From contig CALUJY010000002.1 of NCBI GenBank assembly GCA_944321085.1, positions 186,001-250,000 on the forward strand: a stretch of DNA of 64,000 bases. The letters run 5' to 3'. The notes beneath the pieces were generated by a model. That model had not been told where the DNA came from, did not search any database, and saw nothing but the letters and a program-made list of their open reading frames with translations. This DNA is from an uncultured Barnesiella sp. (lineage in GTDB: Bacteria > Bacteroidota > Bacteroidia > Bacteroidales > Barnesiellaceae_A). Both the position numbers and the translations under genes were made by a program. How positions within the stretch are numbered: position 1 is the first letter of the stretch; each line of letters opens with the position of its first letter. This document shows positions 18,399 to 26,998 of the stretch, one piece after another.

Positions 18399-19322
18399 TT
18401 ATCCGTTTGTATTATTATTGTTTTTCGATTTCTTGACGTAGCTGACATTATACGTATCAACATTATTGAGATCGACCACTGGCGGTTTTTTGTATTTTAC
18501 CGAGAATACAATCATACAAACTACCCATGTTGCCACATAGACAAACAGCATCAAGCATAACGACATCCACAATATCTCATTAAAAGCATATTTACTTTCG
18601 CCTTTCAGCTCGTCTTGATTCAAATTTTCGTATGGGTTCACTATCTTGTCGAAGTCTTCCTGAGACTCCATTTCGATAGTATCTTTGTCGCTACTCCAGA
18701 TATTTTTAATTGCCGAAATCCCCGAAGTCCCGGTTTCGCCGATACCACTGAAATAGGCTTTGAAATTTTGCCCTAAATTATCGGAAGTGGAAAGAAGACA
18801 TACCATCCATACAAAAAAGGCGATGCCAAAACCAATAAAGCGCGAATAATGCTTCCGGGTATCTTTATAGCGTCTTTGAGGACGCTTTTCCATCTCGGTA
18901 TGCACGGGCAGAAGATCGTTGATGGTAGCATTTGCATCGTCAAGATCTCGCTGCAATCCCTGCCCTCGATAACTTTTTGCCGATATGCGACCGTTTTGGT
19001 TAATGTGTATTCCCTCGTTTTTTACTGCCGCATTTACATAGTCTCTCGTGTCAATAGCGTCTGATAAGCACAAGGTAACATCTTTGAATCGGTCTTTTTC
19101 ACTATCGAGGAGCCAAAAACCTATTGCAAAAAACGGTTTGTCTTGCGAGTACAAATACCAATTCGCCAAAAAGAATATCAGTACCAATACAGGGGCTATT
19201 ACAGGTATAAGCTGTACGAGCATCGAGAGTATCGTGACAAGTATTATCAATATTGTTATTCCAATCAAACACGAAATCGTATTCTTAAAATTTTTTTCTT
19301 CTTCTTCCTTTCTGTTTGCCAT
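18399..19322 (-). CDS. Membrane protein of unknown function, four predicted helices
   Basis: A 307-residue protein I do not recognise. Two hydrophobic helices (about residues 13-35 and 37-56) are followed by a soluble region of about 95 residues, a third helix (about 152-172), a second soluble loop rich in acidic residues, and a fourth helix (about 243-266). The tail is short, basic and then asparagine-rich (KKSKNNNNTNG). The start codon is preceded by a lysine/glutamate-rich N-terminus (MANRKEEEEKNFKN). It lies between the DUF4236 gene (24 bases upstream) and the UDG-like gene (8 bases downstream) on one strand, so it is likely one transcript. Confidence 0.65.
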   Translation of the reverse strand: MANRKEEEEKNFKNTISCLIGITILIILVTILSMLVQLIPVIAPVLVLIFFLANWYLYSQDKPFFAIGFWLLDSEKDRFKDVTLCLSDAIDTRDYVNAAVKNEGIHINQNGRISAKSYRGQGLQRDLDDANATINDLLPVHTEMEKRPQRRYKDTRKHYSRFIGFGIAFFVWMVCLLSTSDNLGQNFKAYFSGIGETGTSGISAIKNIWSSDKDTIEMESQEDFDKIVNPYENLNQDELKGESKYAFNEILWMSLCLMLFVYVATWVVCMIVFSVKYKKPPVVDLNNVDTYNVSYVKKSKNNNNTNG

Positions 19323-19346
19323 AGCTATAATTATTATGATTAGTGG

Positions 19347-19538
19347 TTATTTGTATTTTTTATATTCGGTAAAAGAGATACCGGTACCTCGCAAACCTGT
19401 CGTAAAGCGTACTCCTTTCTTGCCAAATGTGATATTCAATATTTTTGAAATGAAAGAAATAGATATTCCTTTCTTACTCACATTCAACAATAAAAAACGG
19501 GAGAGACGGAACCGACGCCAAAAACGTATATAAGCCAT
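19347..19538 (-). CDS. DUF4236 domain protein
   Basis: A 63-residue protein that fits the DUF4236 pattern almost end to end: an aromatic/basic start (FWRRFRLSRF), then LNVSKKGISISF, a middle ITFGKKGVRFTTGLRGTGISF and a short basic tail. The family is a small beta-strand repeat domain found as a stand-alone protein or fused to membrane and stress-related proteins; its function is not known. Codon order and the 24-base spacing to the downstream membrane protein gene support a real gene despite its size. Confidence 0.7.
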   Translation of the reverse strand: MAYIRFWRRFRLSRFLLLNVSKKGISISFISKILNITFGKKGVRFTTGLRGTGISFTEYKKYK

Positions 19539-19596
19539 ACCGATAAATTCTTAAAAACCTTGCTAATGTTTTGACTTCATATTCGGTGCGATACCA

Positions 19597-20391
19597 TTAA
19601 TACTCATCGGCATCCTCTCCGGAAAACATATCCGTTTCATAATAATCCGTCACAAAACTTCTGAACCCTTTTTCGTCATGAGTATAGAGTGGTTGGTTGC
19701 CTGTACTCAATGATGAGAATACAGAGACCAGATGTTCTACTTCCGACTGTTCGGGTGTATAACCGCTCTGTTTTATAATCTCTGTATAATTTATATCAGG
19801 CTTATTCTTGCTTGTTAAATAGTAGACATATAATGTATGTAGATTTATATCCCCTTGCGCTATCATGGAGAATTCATATAGTTTCTCGTTCATAACCGTG
19901 GATATCAGTTCCATCGGAGAAAAATCTTCTATTTCCAAATCCTTGTAATCAGGATACATCGCTTTTAATTCCGATATAGTATAATAGCGCCCTGTTTCTG
20001 CGTTTTGTGCTTTGGGCGGGACGGTCTCACTATATAAAGTAGTAAGATAATTCCATAATTCTGCCGAGATATCAGCTTCGAGTCTCACTGTGTCGAAGCA
20101 ATCTTTTGCTATAATGTATCTTTGACTGAAAGAATTTATGATATCCTCGTCGTAATTACTATTAAAATTCAATCCCAGACCGCAGAAATCGGAAAAAAAT
20201 TGCGCTCTATACATCTTATTGAAAGAATTGATTTCCATATCGGCCGATGCAGATAGCTGTTTCTCCAATAAATCATTAATTTTCAGATATGCAACTATCG
20301 TTGCATCTTGTTCATCATAAGTTATACATGATGTAAACAAACCCACCAAAAGAGTAATAAGCGCCGTGTGTTTGAAGAAAAAGTACTTCAT
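19597..20391 (-). CDS. Predicted lipoprotein of unknown function
   Basis: A 264-residue protein with a lipoprotein signal (MKYFFFKHTALITLLVGLFTSC; cysteine near residue 22). The mature part is mostly helical by composition, with acidic character, and ends in a negatively charged EDADEY tail. No known domain seen. It lies 58 bases upstream of the DUF4236 gene on the same strand and 68 bases downstream of a terminator-like hairpin (20459-20550), so its expression may depend on read-through of that structure. Its place first in the cluster suggests an envelope component of the same system. Confidence 0.65.
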   Translation of the reverse strand: MKYFFFKHTALITLLVGLFTSCITYDEQDATIVAYLKINDLLEKQLSASADMEINSFNKMYRAQFFSDFCGLGLNFNSNYDEDIINSFSQRYIIAKDCFDTVRLEADISAELWNYLTTLYSETVPPKAQNAETGRYYTISELKAMYPDYKDLEIEDFSPMELISTVMNEKLYEFSMIAQGDINLHTLYVYYLTSKNKPDINYTEIIKQSGYTPEQSEVEHLVSVFSSLSTGNQPLYTHDEKGFRSFVTDYYETDMFSGEDADEY

Positions 20392-20458
20392 AAAAATAAA
20401 TATTTTAGGTTACGCCTCGATTATCGTACTTGGCTTCACGGCTGTACATGGTATATAT

Positions 20459-20689
20459 AAAAAAGGGGTACAGCACCCATCTTTCACTTATCTCTTCGGT
20501 TAGGCTCTGGTAAGCTCGGAATCGAAATAAGAGAAAGCAGCCTGCACCCCGGTCGGGGGACATGCACATCTAACTATTATTTGAGATTCCTTGTTGAATT
20601 TACCAGATTTAACCGAATCAAATAATGGTCTACAAACTATGCTATATGTCTGTTATTCTATACTGTCTTTTTATTTCATATAATATTGT
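20459..20689 (-). ncRNA. Candidate structured small RNA or attenuator leader
   Basis: From the promoter at 20696-20727 a transcript would begin near 20689 and read through two hairpins. The first pairs attatttga with tcaaataat (about 20580-20640). The second is a long imperfect stem closed by 20465-20473 and 20542-20550 (minus strand ggggtgcag / ctgtacccc) with further pairing of ctttc/gaaag, cttat/ataag and ttcgatt/ggttcgg-type arms inside. Six T follow on the minus strand, as in an intrinsic terminator. The lipoprotein start is 68 bases farther on. It could be a stand-alone RNA (6S-like long hairpin) or an attenuator. I cannot match it to a known family. Confidence 0.5.
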
Positions 20690-20695
20690 TTGACA

Positions 20696-20727
20696 CAAAG
20701 CTAAACAAAAAATATAAAATCTGCAAA
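20696..20727 (-). promoter_or_regulatory. Strong Bacteroidetes promoter of the minus-strand cluster leader
   Basis: On the minus strand TTTG (20724-20727), a 20-base spacer, then TAGCTTTG (20696-20703). Both elements and the spacing fit the Bacteroidetes TTTG-N19-21-TAnnTTTG consensus. A second possible -7 element (TACTTTTG) lies at 20764-20771. Confidence 0.65.
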
Positions 20728-20893
20728 ACAAACAAGAAAAACATTGCAAGCTGCTTTCCGTCACAAAAGTACAGGCTCGATATGCCAAATCATGACACAT
20801 GCGTATATAATTTTACTTTTATATCATGGCATACGATAGAATTATACTGCACCTTTTTGTTCGACTCATGCCGATGTTTATGGATATTTTTTG

Positions 20894-20901
20894 TATGTTT
20901 G
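20894..20901 (+). promoter_or_regulatory. -7 promoter element for the LysE-family gene
   Basis: TATGTTTG, an exact TAnnTTTG match, 46 bases before the chosen start codon. It supports ATG 20948 over the longer reading frame that begins at 20891. Confidence 0.45.
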
Positions 20902-20947
20902 TATTTGTGTAAGGCCAAAAAGACGGCTCGCAAAGCAAGCACGCGTC

Positions 20948-21589
20948 ATGGAGCTAATATTAAATATTATCATTCAGGGATTTATCATAGGTATTGTCGT
21001 ATCGGCTCCGATGGGTCCTGTGGGTATGTTGGTTATACAACGTACGCTGTATCGCGGTCGTCAGGCAGGCTTTTTCTCGGGGCTGGGCGCCACGACATCC
21101 GATTTGTTCTATGCTATTCTCACCGGATTGGGCATGACGTTTGTCATCGAGTTCATAGAGGCGAACCAGCAATTATTGCAAATTGCCGGTAGCTTGGTGT
21201 TGATAGGCTTCGGTATATATCTCTACCGGCAGAATCCGGCAGGTAAAATAAAACAAGGAGGCAACTCAAAACTGAGCTTTGCACAAGATTTCGTCACAGC
21301 GTTTTTTGTGACGGTATCTAACCCGCTCATCATTTTTTTATACATCGGACTGTTTGCCCGCTTCAATTCGTTCGTATCTGAAACACATATTGTCTATCAC
21401 CTCATAGGTTATACCGCTATCGTCTTAGGAGCAGTGGCATGGTGGTTTTTTATAACGACAGCTGTTAACAAAGTACGTCGCCACTTCAACGTGCGCAGCT
21501 TGCACCTTCTAAATCGCACTATCGGTATCATTATCCTGTTACTTGCCGTAGCCGGTCTATTGATGGGCTTAAAAGGATATTTCTCATAA
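20948..21589 (+). CDS. LysE/RhtB family exporter
   Basis: A 213-residue inner-membrane protein with six hydrophobic helices. The signature GFIIGIVVSAPMGPVGMLVIQRTL near the N-terminus (residues about 10-32) is the conserved first helix of the LysE/RhtB family, with the SAPMGP core. Members export amino acids or other small molecules with proton exchange. The substrate here is not known. ATG 20948 is chosen because it gives the usual family N-terminus (MELILNIIIQGF); the longer frame adds a basic non-conserved leader. Monocistronic, ending at a symmetrical hairpin shared with the convergent MATE gene. Confidence 0.85.
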   Translation: MELILNIIIQGFIIGIVVSAPMGPVGMLVIQRTLYRGRQAGFFSGLGATTSDLFYAILTGLGMTFVIEFIEANQQLLQIAGSLVLIGFGIYLYRQNPAGKIKQGGNSKLSFAQDFVTAFFVTVSNPLIIFLYIGLFARFNSFVSETHIVYHLIGYTAIVLGAVAWWFFITTAVNKVRRHFNVRSLHLLNRTIGIIILLLAVAGLLMGLKGYFS

Positions 21590-21610
21590 CCGCATATTTT
21601 ATTGAACAAT

Positions 21611-21642
21611 CGAGGCCGGTTTTATGAGTAAAACCGGCCTCG
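21611..21642. terminator. Bidirectional hairpin between LysE and MATE genes
   Basis: A perfect 14-base-pair stem (21611-21624 with 21629-21642, cgaggccggtttta / taaaaccggcctcg) with a tgag loop. No strong T-run on either side, but its place between convergent genes argues for a two-way terminator. Confidence 0.65.
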
Positions 21643-21677
21643 ATATGATGTCGTTTCTTTTCGGGCGACTCTTCAAT

Positions 21678-23054
21678 TTATATAATCACACGACGAGACT
21701 TGCTGCGGTCTTTGTTTTGCACACGACGATAATATATCCACAACATCACGGCAGCCACTATGAAAGCAATAGCATCCGATATAGGCATACTTGCCCATAC
21801 GCCGTTGATTGCATATATGCGAGGAAGATATATTAACAAAGGTATCAAGAATATAAGTTGTCGCGATAACGACAAAAATATCGATATCGAAGCCCTGCCG
21901 ATAGATTGGAAAAAGTTGGAAATAACAATTTGTCCTCCTACAAACGTAAACATCACACATGAAATGCGAAGTCCGTTTATCGACATCTCCGTAAGTAACT
22001 CGTCGGTCGTAAACAGCCCCACGATAGTGGCGGGGAAAAGTTGCGCTAATATGAAACCGATAGAGGTGACTATCATGCCGGCAGCTATACCATAGAATAA
22101 TGTACGGCGTACACGGTCGAACTGTAAAGCGCCGAAATTATAACCTATGATAGGCTGCATACCTTGCGTGATACCTATAACTATCATCGTAAAGAGAGTG
22201 AGTACACGGTTTACCACACCATACGCTCCCACAGCCATGTCGCCACCATAATGAATAAAAGAACGGTTTATGATTATGACCACCAAACATGCGCAGGCAT
22301 TCATCAAGAAAGGCGACATACCTATCGAGAACATTCGCAGCACGATAGAGAGCTTGAATTTCATATAGTTTTTGTCAAAATGTACAAAACTATTTTTATT
22401 CAAAAAATGATTCAGCACCCATACCAAACCGAATGTTTGTGATACCAACGTAGCCAATGCAGCACCTCGTATTCCCCATTTCAACACGAAGATGAATATG
22501 GGAGCAATAATAACATTGGCCACGACTGTAATAATAGACGATAACATGGCTTTGGTAGGATACCCGGTGGCACGCATCACGTTGTTGAGGCCTATGAATA
22601 CATAGGAAATAGGCGTACCAAGAAGTATCACCTCCATAAAGTCGCGGGCGTATGGCAGCGTGTCGTGACTTGCACCGAAGAATAATAATATATCATCTAA
22701 AAACAGATATGTAAGTCCGCCGAAGCAGGCGGCATTGATCAAACACATCCACAATACGTTATGCAGTGTCTCGGTGGCACGTTCCGTATCGCGTTGCCCC
22801 AATAAAATAGAACTGATGGTAGCACCGCCTATACCTACCAGCGTACAGAATGCTATTACCAAGTTCATCAGCGGAAATGTTACAGCCAGACCGGCTATGG
22901 CGAGGGCTCCTACTCCGTGCCCGATAAATATGCTATCTATGATATTATACAGAGACGTAACGGTCATGGCTATGATAGCCGGAATGGAATATTGTATCAA
23001 TAGACGACTGATAGGTGCCGAACCCAATATTTGAGGAGTCTGTTTTTCGGTCAT
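21678..23054 (-). CDS. MATE family efflux transporter
   Basis: A 458-residue inner-membrane protein with twelve hydrophobic helices in two halves. The N-terminal SIPAIIAMTVTSLYNIIDSIFIGHGVG and the GIGGATISSILLGQRD stretch are typical of the NorM/DinF MATE superfamily, which exports cationic drugs or metabolites against sodium or protons. The second half repeats the plan (MYGVVNR-type AYGVVNRVLTLF, IGYNFGA). Substrate unknown. The gene has its own -7 element and faces away from the HAD phosphatase gene. Confidence 0.88.
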   Translation of the reverse strand: MTEKQTPQILGSAPISRLLIQYSIPAIIAMTVTSLYNIIDSIFIGHGVGALAIAGLAVTFPLMNLVIAFCTLVGIGGATISSILLGQRDTERATETLHNVLWMCLINAACFGGLTYLFLDDILLFFGASHDTLPYARDFMEVILLGTPISYVFIGLNNVMRATGYPTKAMLSSIITVVANVIIAPIFIFVLKWGIRGAALATLVSQTFGLVWVLNHFLNKNSFVHFDKNYMKFKLSIVLRMFSIGMSPFLMNACACLVVIIINRSFIHYGGDMAVGAYGVVNRVLTLFTMIVIGITQGMQPIIGYNFGALQFDRVRRTLFYGIAAGMIVTSIGFILAQLFPATIVGLFTTDELLTEMSINGLRISCVMFTFVGGQIVISNFFQSIGRASISIFLSLSRQLIFLIPLLIYLPRIYAINGVWASMPISDAIAFIVAAVMLWIYYRRVQNKDRSKSRRVII

Positions 23055-23078
23055 ATTTTATAGCATTTTTATCTGTTG

Positions 23079-23086
23079 CAAAGGTA
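23079..23086 (-). promoter_or_regulatory. -7 promoter element for the MATE gene
   Basis: TACCTTTG on the minus strand, an exact TAnnTTTG match, 25 bases before the start codon. Confidence 0.5.
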
Positions 23087-23108
23087 ACGAATATTTCACG
23101 CCAATATT

Positions 23109-23116
23109 TATTTTTG
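23109..23116 (+). promoter_or_regulatory. -7 promoter element for the HAD phosphatase gene
   Basis: TATTTTTG matches TAnnTTTG and lies 32 bases before ATG 23149. A second imperfect match (tttcTTTG) lies just downstream. Confidence 0.35.
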
Positions 23117-23148
23117 TTTCTTTGCAGTGCTAATAAATCTAATAGACT

Positions 23149-23820
23149 ATGAACAATTATGCAGCACTATTCGACCTTGATGGCGTCATCGTCGATACCG
23201 AAAAGGAATATACGCATATATGGGACGAAATAAGGAAACGGTATCTGCCTCATAATAATAGCTTTGCACATGATATAAAAGGACAATCGCTCCGACAAAT
23301 ATACGATACATACTTTCCCGAACCCAAACAGCAAGAAGAGATACGTGATTTCTTAACCGAGCAAGAAGGGAGATTGCTCTACGACTATATTGCGGGAGTC
23401 GAAGATTTTATCGGCTCATTGAGACAACATCACATCGCCACTGCTCTTGTCACCAGCAGCGGTAACATCAAGATGCAGCTTCTCTATAAGAAGCATCCCG
23501 AGATAGATTCTTGGTTCGACACCATTGTTACGGCCGACGATATAACCCATTCCAAGCCCCACCCCGAATGTTATATACTTGCAGCCCGGCGACTGGGTAT
23601 TTGCGCCGAACGGTGTGTCGTTTTTGAAGACTCTCTTGCAGGTCTTACGGCAGGGAAAAACGCCGGTATGTATGTTGTGGGGCTTTCCACTACGTTCCCG
23701 GCCGATATAGTTGCCGCCTCAGCTCACGAGGTAATCTCCGATTTTACGACATATACTTATCAAAAATTGGTTGCAGGGATAGAAAAACATTTAAAAGGTA
23801 CAGGTATATCCTTGTCATAA
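23149..23820 (+). CDS. HAD-superfamily phosphatase, beta-phosphoglucomutase-like subfamily
   Basis: A 223-residue cytoplasmic enzyme with all four HAD motifs: DLDGVIVDTE at residues 9-18 (catalytic aspartates), the VTSSG motif II near 103, the lysine of HSKPHPE near 136, and FEDSLAGL motif IV near 160. The cap domain between motifs I and II is the helical C1 type of the beta-phosphoglucomutase/phosphoglycolate phosphatase group. The substrate, probably a small sugar phosphate, cannot be told. It lies 47 bases before the collagen-like lipoprotein gene on the same strand and may share a transcript with it. Confidence 0.85.
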   Translation: MNNYAALFDLDGVIVDTEKEYTHIWDEIRKRYLPHNNSFAHDIKGQSLRQIYDTYFPEPKQQEEIRDFLTEQEGRLLYDYIAGVEDFIGSLRQHHIATALVTSSGNIKMQLLYKKHPEIDSWFDTIVTADDITHSKPHPECYILAARRLGICAERCVVFEDSLAGLTAGKNAGMYVVGLSTTFPADIVAASAHEVISDFTTYTYQKLVAGIEKHLKGTGISLS

Positions 23821-23867
23821 AATAAAAACAACTACCTTTATAGGCTGAATTATATATTTGTACAAAT

Positions 23868-24344
23868 ATGAAAATTAAATTATTTACAGCAACCGCTATG
23901 GCATTGCTGTTGCTCTCTTGCGAAGGGCCTATGGGACCGCAAGGCCCGCAAGGACCTGCCGGCGAAATAAACTGGAAAGTATATGACTTCAATGTCCCGT
24001 CTACTGCATGGGAGCTTGTAGGAAATGCCGACGGGCTCAATTCGTATTACGTCTATATCTTCGAGGGTAATCAGGCTCCCAAAGAGTTGGAACAAGTATT
24101 GGAATACGATGGCGACGTAACCGGATACTTCGTATCGCAACTCGATAATGGTGACGAAGTGTTATCGCCCCTACCCTACATCGTTTATAATGGCAGTAGC
24201 AACAACACGGGAGAATGGCTGTGGAGCGAACAATATACATTCGATTTCACTCGCAACAGCATCGCTTTCTACGCATTATACAACGACTTTGCCACATCGA
24301 CATTACCGCCGAGTTGCAAATTCAGATTGAGCCTGAAATGGTAA
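23868..24344 (+). CDS. Small lipoprotein with collagen-like Gly-x-Pro repeats
   Basis: A 158-residue lipoprotein (lipobox LLLLSC, cysteine near residue 18). The mature protein opens with a short collagen-like run, GPMGPQGPQGPAG (four G-x-y triplets), followed by a beta-rich domain of about 120 residues (INWKVYDFNV ... FRLSLKW). Such proteins are frequent in Bacteroidetes, but their function is unknown; the collagen-like part may project the domain from the membrane. It sits between a HAD phosphatase gene and a terminator at 24421. Confidence 0.75.
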   Translation: MKIKLFTATAMALLLLSCEGPMGPQGPQGPAGEINWKVYDFNVPSTAWELVGNADGLNSYYVYIFEGNQAPKELEQVLEYDGDVTGYFVSQLDNGDEVLSPLPYIVYNGSSNNTGEWLWSEQYTFDFTRNSIAFYALYNDFATSTLPPSCKFRLSLKW

Positions 24345-24420
24345 AATTTGTAAAATTCGGGAACAAAATCGATAGCATATCGGTTATAGATATATAATAG
24401 GAGAAGAATAGTTTTGTGAG

Positions 24421-24455
24421 GCCGGGCAGCCGTGAGGTTTCCCGGTTTCTTTTTG
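24421..24455 (+). terminator. Terminator of the collagen-like lipoprotein gene
   Basis: Stem gccggg / cccggt (24421-24426 with 24441-24446) with inner pairing agcc/ggtt and a T-rich tail ttcttttt. Confidence 0.6.
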
Positions 24456-24479
24456 TATTTCAGCATTCCTCCTTTTTTC

Positions 24480-24516
24480 AAAAAAAAACCGCCAATCCAT
24501 AACAGAACTGACGGCT
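24480..24516 (-). terminator. Terminator of the GHL10 glycoside hydrolase gene
   Basis: On the minus strand the stem ccgtca / tggcgg (24509-24514 with 24489-24494) is followed by a run of eight or nine T (A-run 24480-24488). It lies about 205 bases past the stop codon. Confidence 0.65.
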
Positions 24517-24721
24517 ATTATAGTCTACTTTTCGTCCGTAGACTTCGAGTTTGCACTATACCCTCGTACCATACAACTCTATCTTGAATTTTATACACGA
24601 ATAATTCATATAAAGATTATCTCTATCAAGAGATACATTACCATTTACATGCTATTAATATTTGCAAAGATAGTCTATTCGACGGATTTTATATAGAATA
24701 AAAAGTATAAATTATTCTCAA

Positions 24722-26227
24722 TTAAAGCAAAACCTTTATTTTCTTTCCCTTAGGACTTTCATTATTATATCGGTCTATCGCCGTGACTACGTACACATAC
24801 TTTTGCGAACCATTCTTATATGGCAACAGATATGCTGTGTTGCGAGTCACGGCCTGCAAGGCATTTGCCGAATCGAGGTCGATAGGCTCTCCCTCTGCAA
24901 AACGATAGATAGCAAAAGCTATTTGCTTCTGCTTTTCGTCCCGGGTTTTACGAGGTTTCCATTCAAGCATATAACCATAGGGCGTGTGCCGGGCTTTGAG
25001 TGATGCCACCTCTTTGGGCTGTGTGGAATCGCGATGCGTATATGCCGGTAACAATGCCGGTGAGGCATAATAACTACGTGACAACAAGGCTGCATAATCG
25101 CGATGCTCCTCGGCTAATTGATAGCCGAACCACAAACAGTCGCCCTTTACATTATCGAGATAACGGCTTAACTCTATTTTGCGCCCCATTTGGCTTTTGT
25201 ACGGTACTATATCGGGGGTGTCGCAGCTTCTCGACAAACTTTGCCCTATGTATAAATGACATCTGCCCAAATCGCACGCATTCCACCATCTTACCAAGGT
25301 ATCGTAATTGGCATTTTCGTTTTGGAAAGTCCAATAGAGTTGCGGCACGATATAGTCAATCCATCCATTGGTAGCCCACAGCAATACGTCGGCATACATA
25401 TCGTCGTAACATTGCAAGCCGTTGGTATTGCTGCCTTCGCTCCATGAAGTTTTGTTGCGGTATATGCCAAACGGACTGATACCCAACCGTACCCACGGTT
25501 TGGCAGAACGGAGCAACAACCGGTGCAACGACTCTATCAACAGATTTACATTTTGGCGTCGCCATTCGTCGCGTTTCTTTCCCTTCCCATAACGAGCATA
25601 CGATTCGTCGTCGGGGAATTTTTCACCTCGCACCGGATAGGGATAGAAATAATCGTCGAGGTGGATAGCATCGACATCGTAACGAGTCACTATATCATCA
25701 ACCACGGCAAGAATATGAGCACGAGCCTCCGGTAAGCCGGGGTCGAAATAGAGCTTTCCGTTATAGCGGACAAAGAGTTGCGGCTCACGGTAGTACAGAT
25801 GGTTCTTCGGCAATTTTTCGTCGGCCGAAAGGGTGACTCTGTACGGGTTAATCCAAGCATGCAACTCCATGTTGCGGTCGTGGCATTGTTCTATGATAAA
25901 TTGCAACGGGTCCCACTCGGGCGATGGAGCTTTACCTGCCTTACCTGTAAGATGCCGGCTCCATGGTTCGAGTGTCGACGGATAGAATGCGTCGGCTTGC
26001 GGCCTTACTTGAAAAATCACGGCATTGATACCTGTCGCTTGCAAGACATCGAGCAACTCAATGAGCTGTGCTTTGTTTTCTTCGACAGTGCGCTCGACAT
26101 AACGTGACTGCCATGCTGTGGGCAACCATGCGCCCCGAAATTCTCTCTTTGGATGTTCTTGCGCACAGATATGAAAGCAACATACCACCACGAGTGCTAT
26201 TGTTGCCCCGATATATTTGTTACTCAT
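24722..26227 (-). CDS. GHL10-family glycoside hydrolase-like protein (DUF187)
   Basis: A 501-residue secreted protein with signal peptide MSNKYIGATIALVVVCCFHICA. The catalytic-type barrel starts at FRGAWLPTAWQSR, and carries ELHAWINPYR, VDAIHLDDYFYPYP and YGIDPFGIYRN-like LGISPFGIYRNKT stretches, all GHL10 marks. The DD of LDDYF is the expected acidic site. The last 90 residues form a fibronectin-like tail. GHL10 proteins are thought to cleave peptidoglycan-linked or other glycans; the substrate is not shown. I chose ATG 26227 as the start because it begins the signal peptide, although the frame opens 63 bases earlier. It forms a likely pair with the lipoprotein gene upstream. Confidence 0.8.
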   Translation of the reverse strand: MSNKYIGATIALVVVCCFHICAQEHPKREFRGAWLPTAWQSRYVERTVEENKAQLIELLDVLQATGINAVIFQVRPQADAFYPSTLEPWSRHLTGKAGKAPSPEWDPLQFIIEQCHDRNMELHAWINPYRVTLSADEKLPKNHLYYREPQLFVRYNGKLYFDPGLPEARAHILAVVDDIVTRYDVDAIHLDDYFYPYPVRGEKFPDDESYARYGKGKKRDEWRRQNVNLLIESLHRLLLRSAKPWVRLGISPFGIYRNKTSWSEGSNTNGLQCYDDMYADVLLWATNGWIDYIVPQLYWTFQNENANYDTLVRWWNACDLGRCHLYIGQSLSRSCDTPDIVPYKSQMGRKIELSRYLDNVKGDCLWFGYQLAEEHRDYAALLSRSYYASPALLPAYTHRDSTQPKEVASLKARHTPYGYMLEWKPRKTRDEKQKQIAFAIYRFAEGEPIDLDSANALQAVTRNTAYLLPYKNGSQKYVYVVTAIDRYNNESPKGKKIKVLL

Positions 26228-26317
26228 ATTTTTCTTTGTACGCTCCGAAACAGACCTGCGATATACCGCGCATGGCTCTCGAAACGACAAGTCTTGCGCG
26301 GTATATACATTAGGCTG

Positions 26318-26815
26318 TTACTGCTGAGGAGCTGTCAGCTCTACTTTTGAGGAGACACCGACAGCATCGGTTGAACTATTATCGCGCGAGTAATAAACTG
26401 TATATATCTCAGCTGTATTATCGTTATATTTGACAGCACACTGCGTCACCATTGCCGTATCCGACCAAGAAACGATATATTCTTCTATCATCGGTTCTCC
26501 ATTGCTTTCTATATACGCAATAGTATCGCCACTTAAAGTATAAGCCATTTTGTAAGTCTGCAAGGTATCGTCCTTTTGCAAAATCACAGTTTCATACAAT
26601 TTATCATGAAAGATTACTTTCTGACTCATCGTATCAGAAAAATACGTAAGAGACACAGAATCTGTCGGATAATAACGCGTAGCGATGGAATCGACCAGCC
26701 AAACGCCCGTTAAATCTTTAACCGGTTCCTTTCCATCGTTTGTTTTTTTACACGAATACGACAAGAATAATGATGCCAAAGACACCAACGATAATAAAAT
26801 GATAGATTTACGCAT
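26318..26815 (-). CDS. Predicted lipoprotein, lipocalin-like
   Basis: A 165-residue lipoprotein (lipobox LSYSC, cysteine near residue 22). After a charged linker (KKTNDGKEPVKD) the mature part opens with LTGVWLVDS, typical of the first strand of small lipocalin-like (GxW) domains in Bacteroidetes, and continues as beta-strands with an acidic loop. Ligand unknown. The start MRKSIILL at 26815 is preferred because it begins the lipoprotein signal; the frame runs 48 bases further. It is 90 bases upstream of the GHL10 gene on the same strand and divergent from ileS. Confidence 0.65.
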   Translation of the reverse strand: MRKSIILLSLVSLASLFLSYSCKKTNDGKEPVKDLTGVWLVDSIATRYYPTDSVSLTYFSDTMSQKVIFHDKLYETVILQKDDTLQTYKMAYTLSGDTIAYIESNGEPMIEEYIVSWSDTAMVTQCAVKYNDNTAEIYTVYYSRDNSSTDAVGVSSKVELTAPQQ

Positions 26816-26998
26816 AATACATGGAATTGTGTTTATACGAACAAAGATAATTAATTGATTCAAAAACTACATAAAAAAAGAGGCATAAATGAGAAAAAGA
26901 GATTTTAAGACAAGAATGATAAAAGAAATTACCGAGTTCTTCTTTTTTTTCGTACCTTCGTGCCAATTTATTACCAAGCCATAAACAAGAAGGAAAAA

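Larger units (their letters stand above)
20392..20947. other. Divergent regulatory region, 556 bases
   Basis: No protein gene is supported here. The left part holds the candidate leader RNA and its promoter (minus strand). The right part holds the promoter element of the LysE gene. Other open frames in this stretch start in the middle of AT-rich sequence and resemble nothing. Confidence 0.6.
24345..24721. other. Intergenic stretch between convergent genes
   Basis: No gene is supported in these 377 bases. Two opposed terminator hairpins lie at 24421-24455 (plus) and 24480-24516 (minus). The part from 24520 to 24721 is AT-rich and otherwise empty. Confidence 0.6.

Noticed and set aside
20459..20550. 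Thiamine (TPP) riboswitch, suggested by ggggtgc...ggctg
   Set aside because: The second conserved half (CTGA... and the TAATGCCAGCG part) is absent, and no thiamine gene follows.
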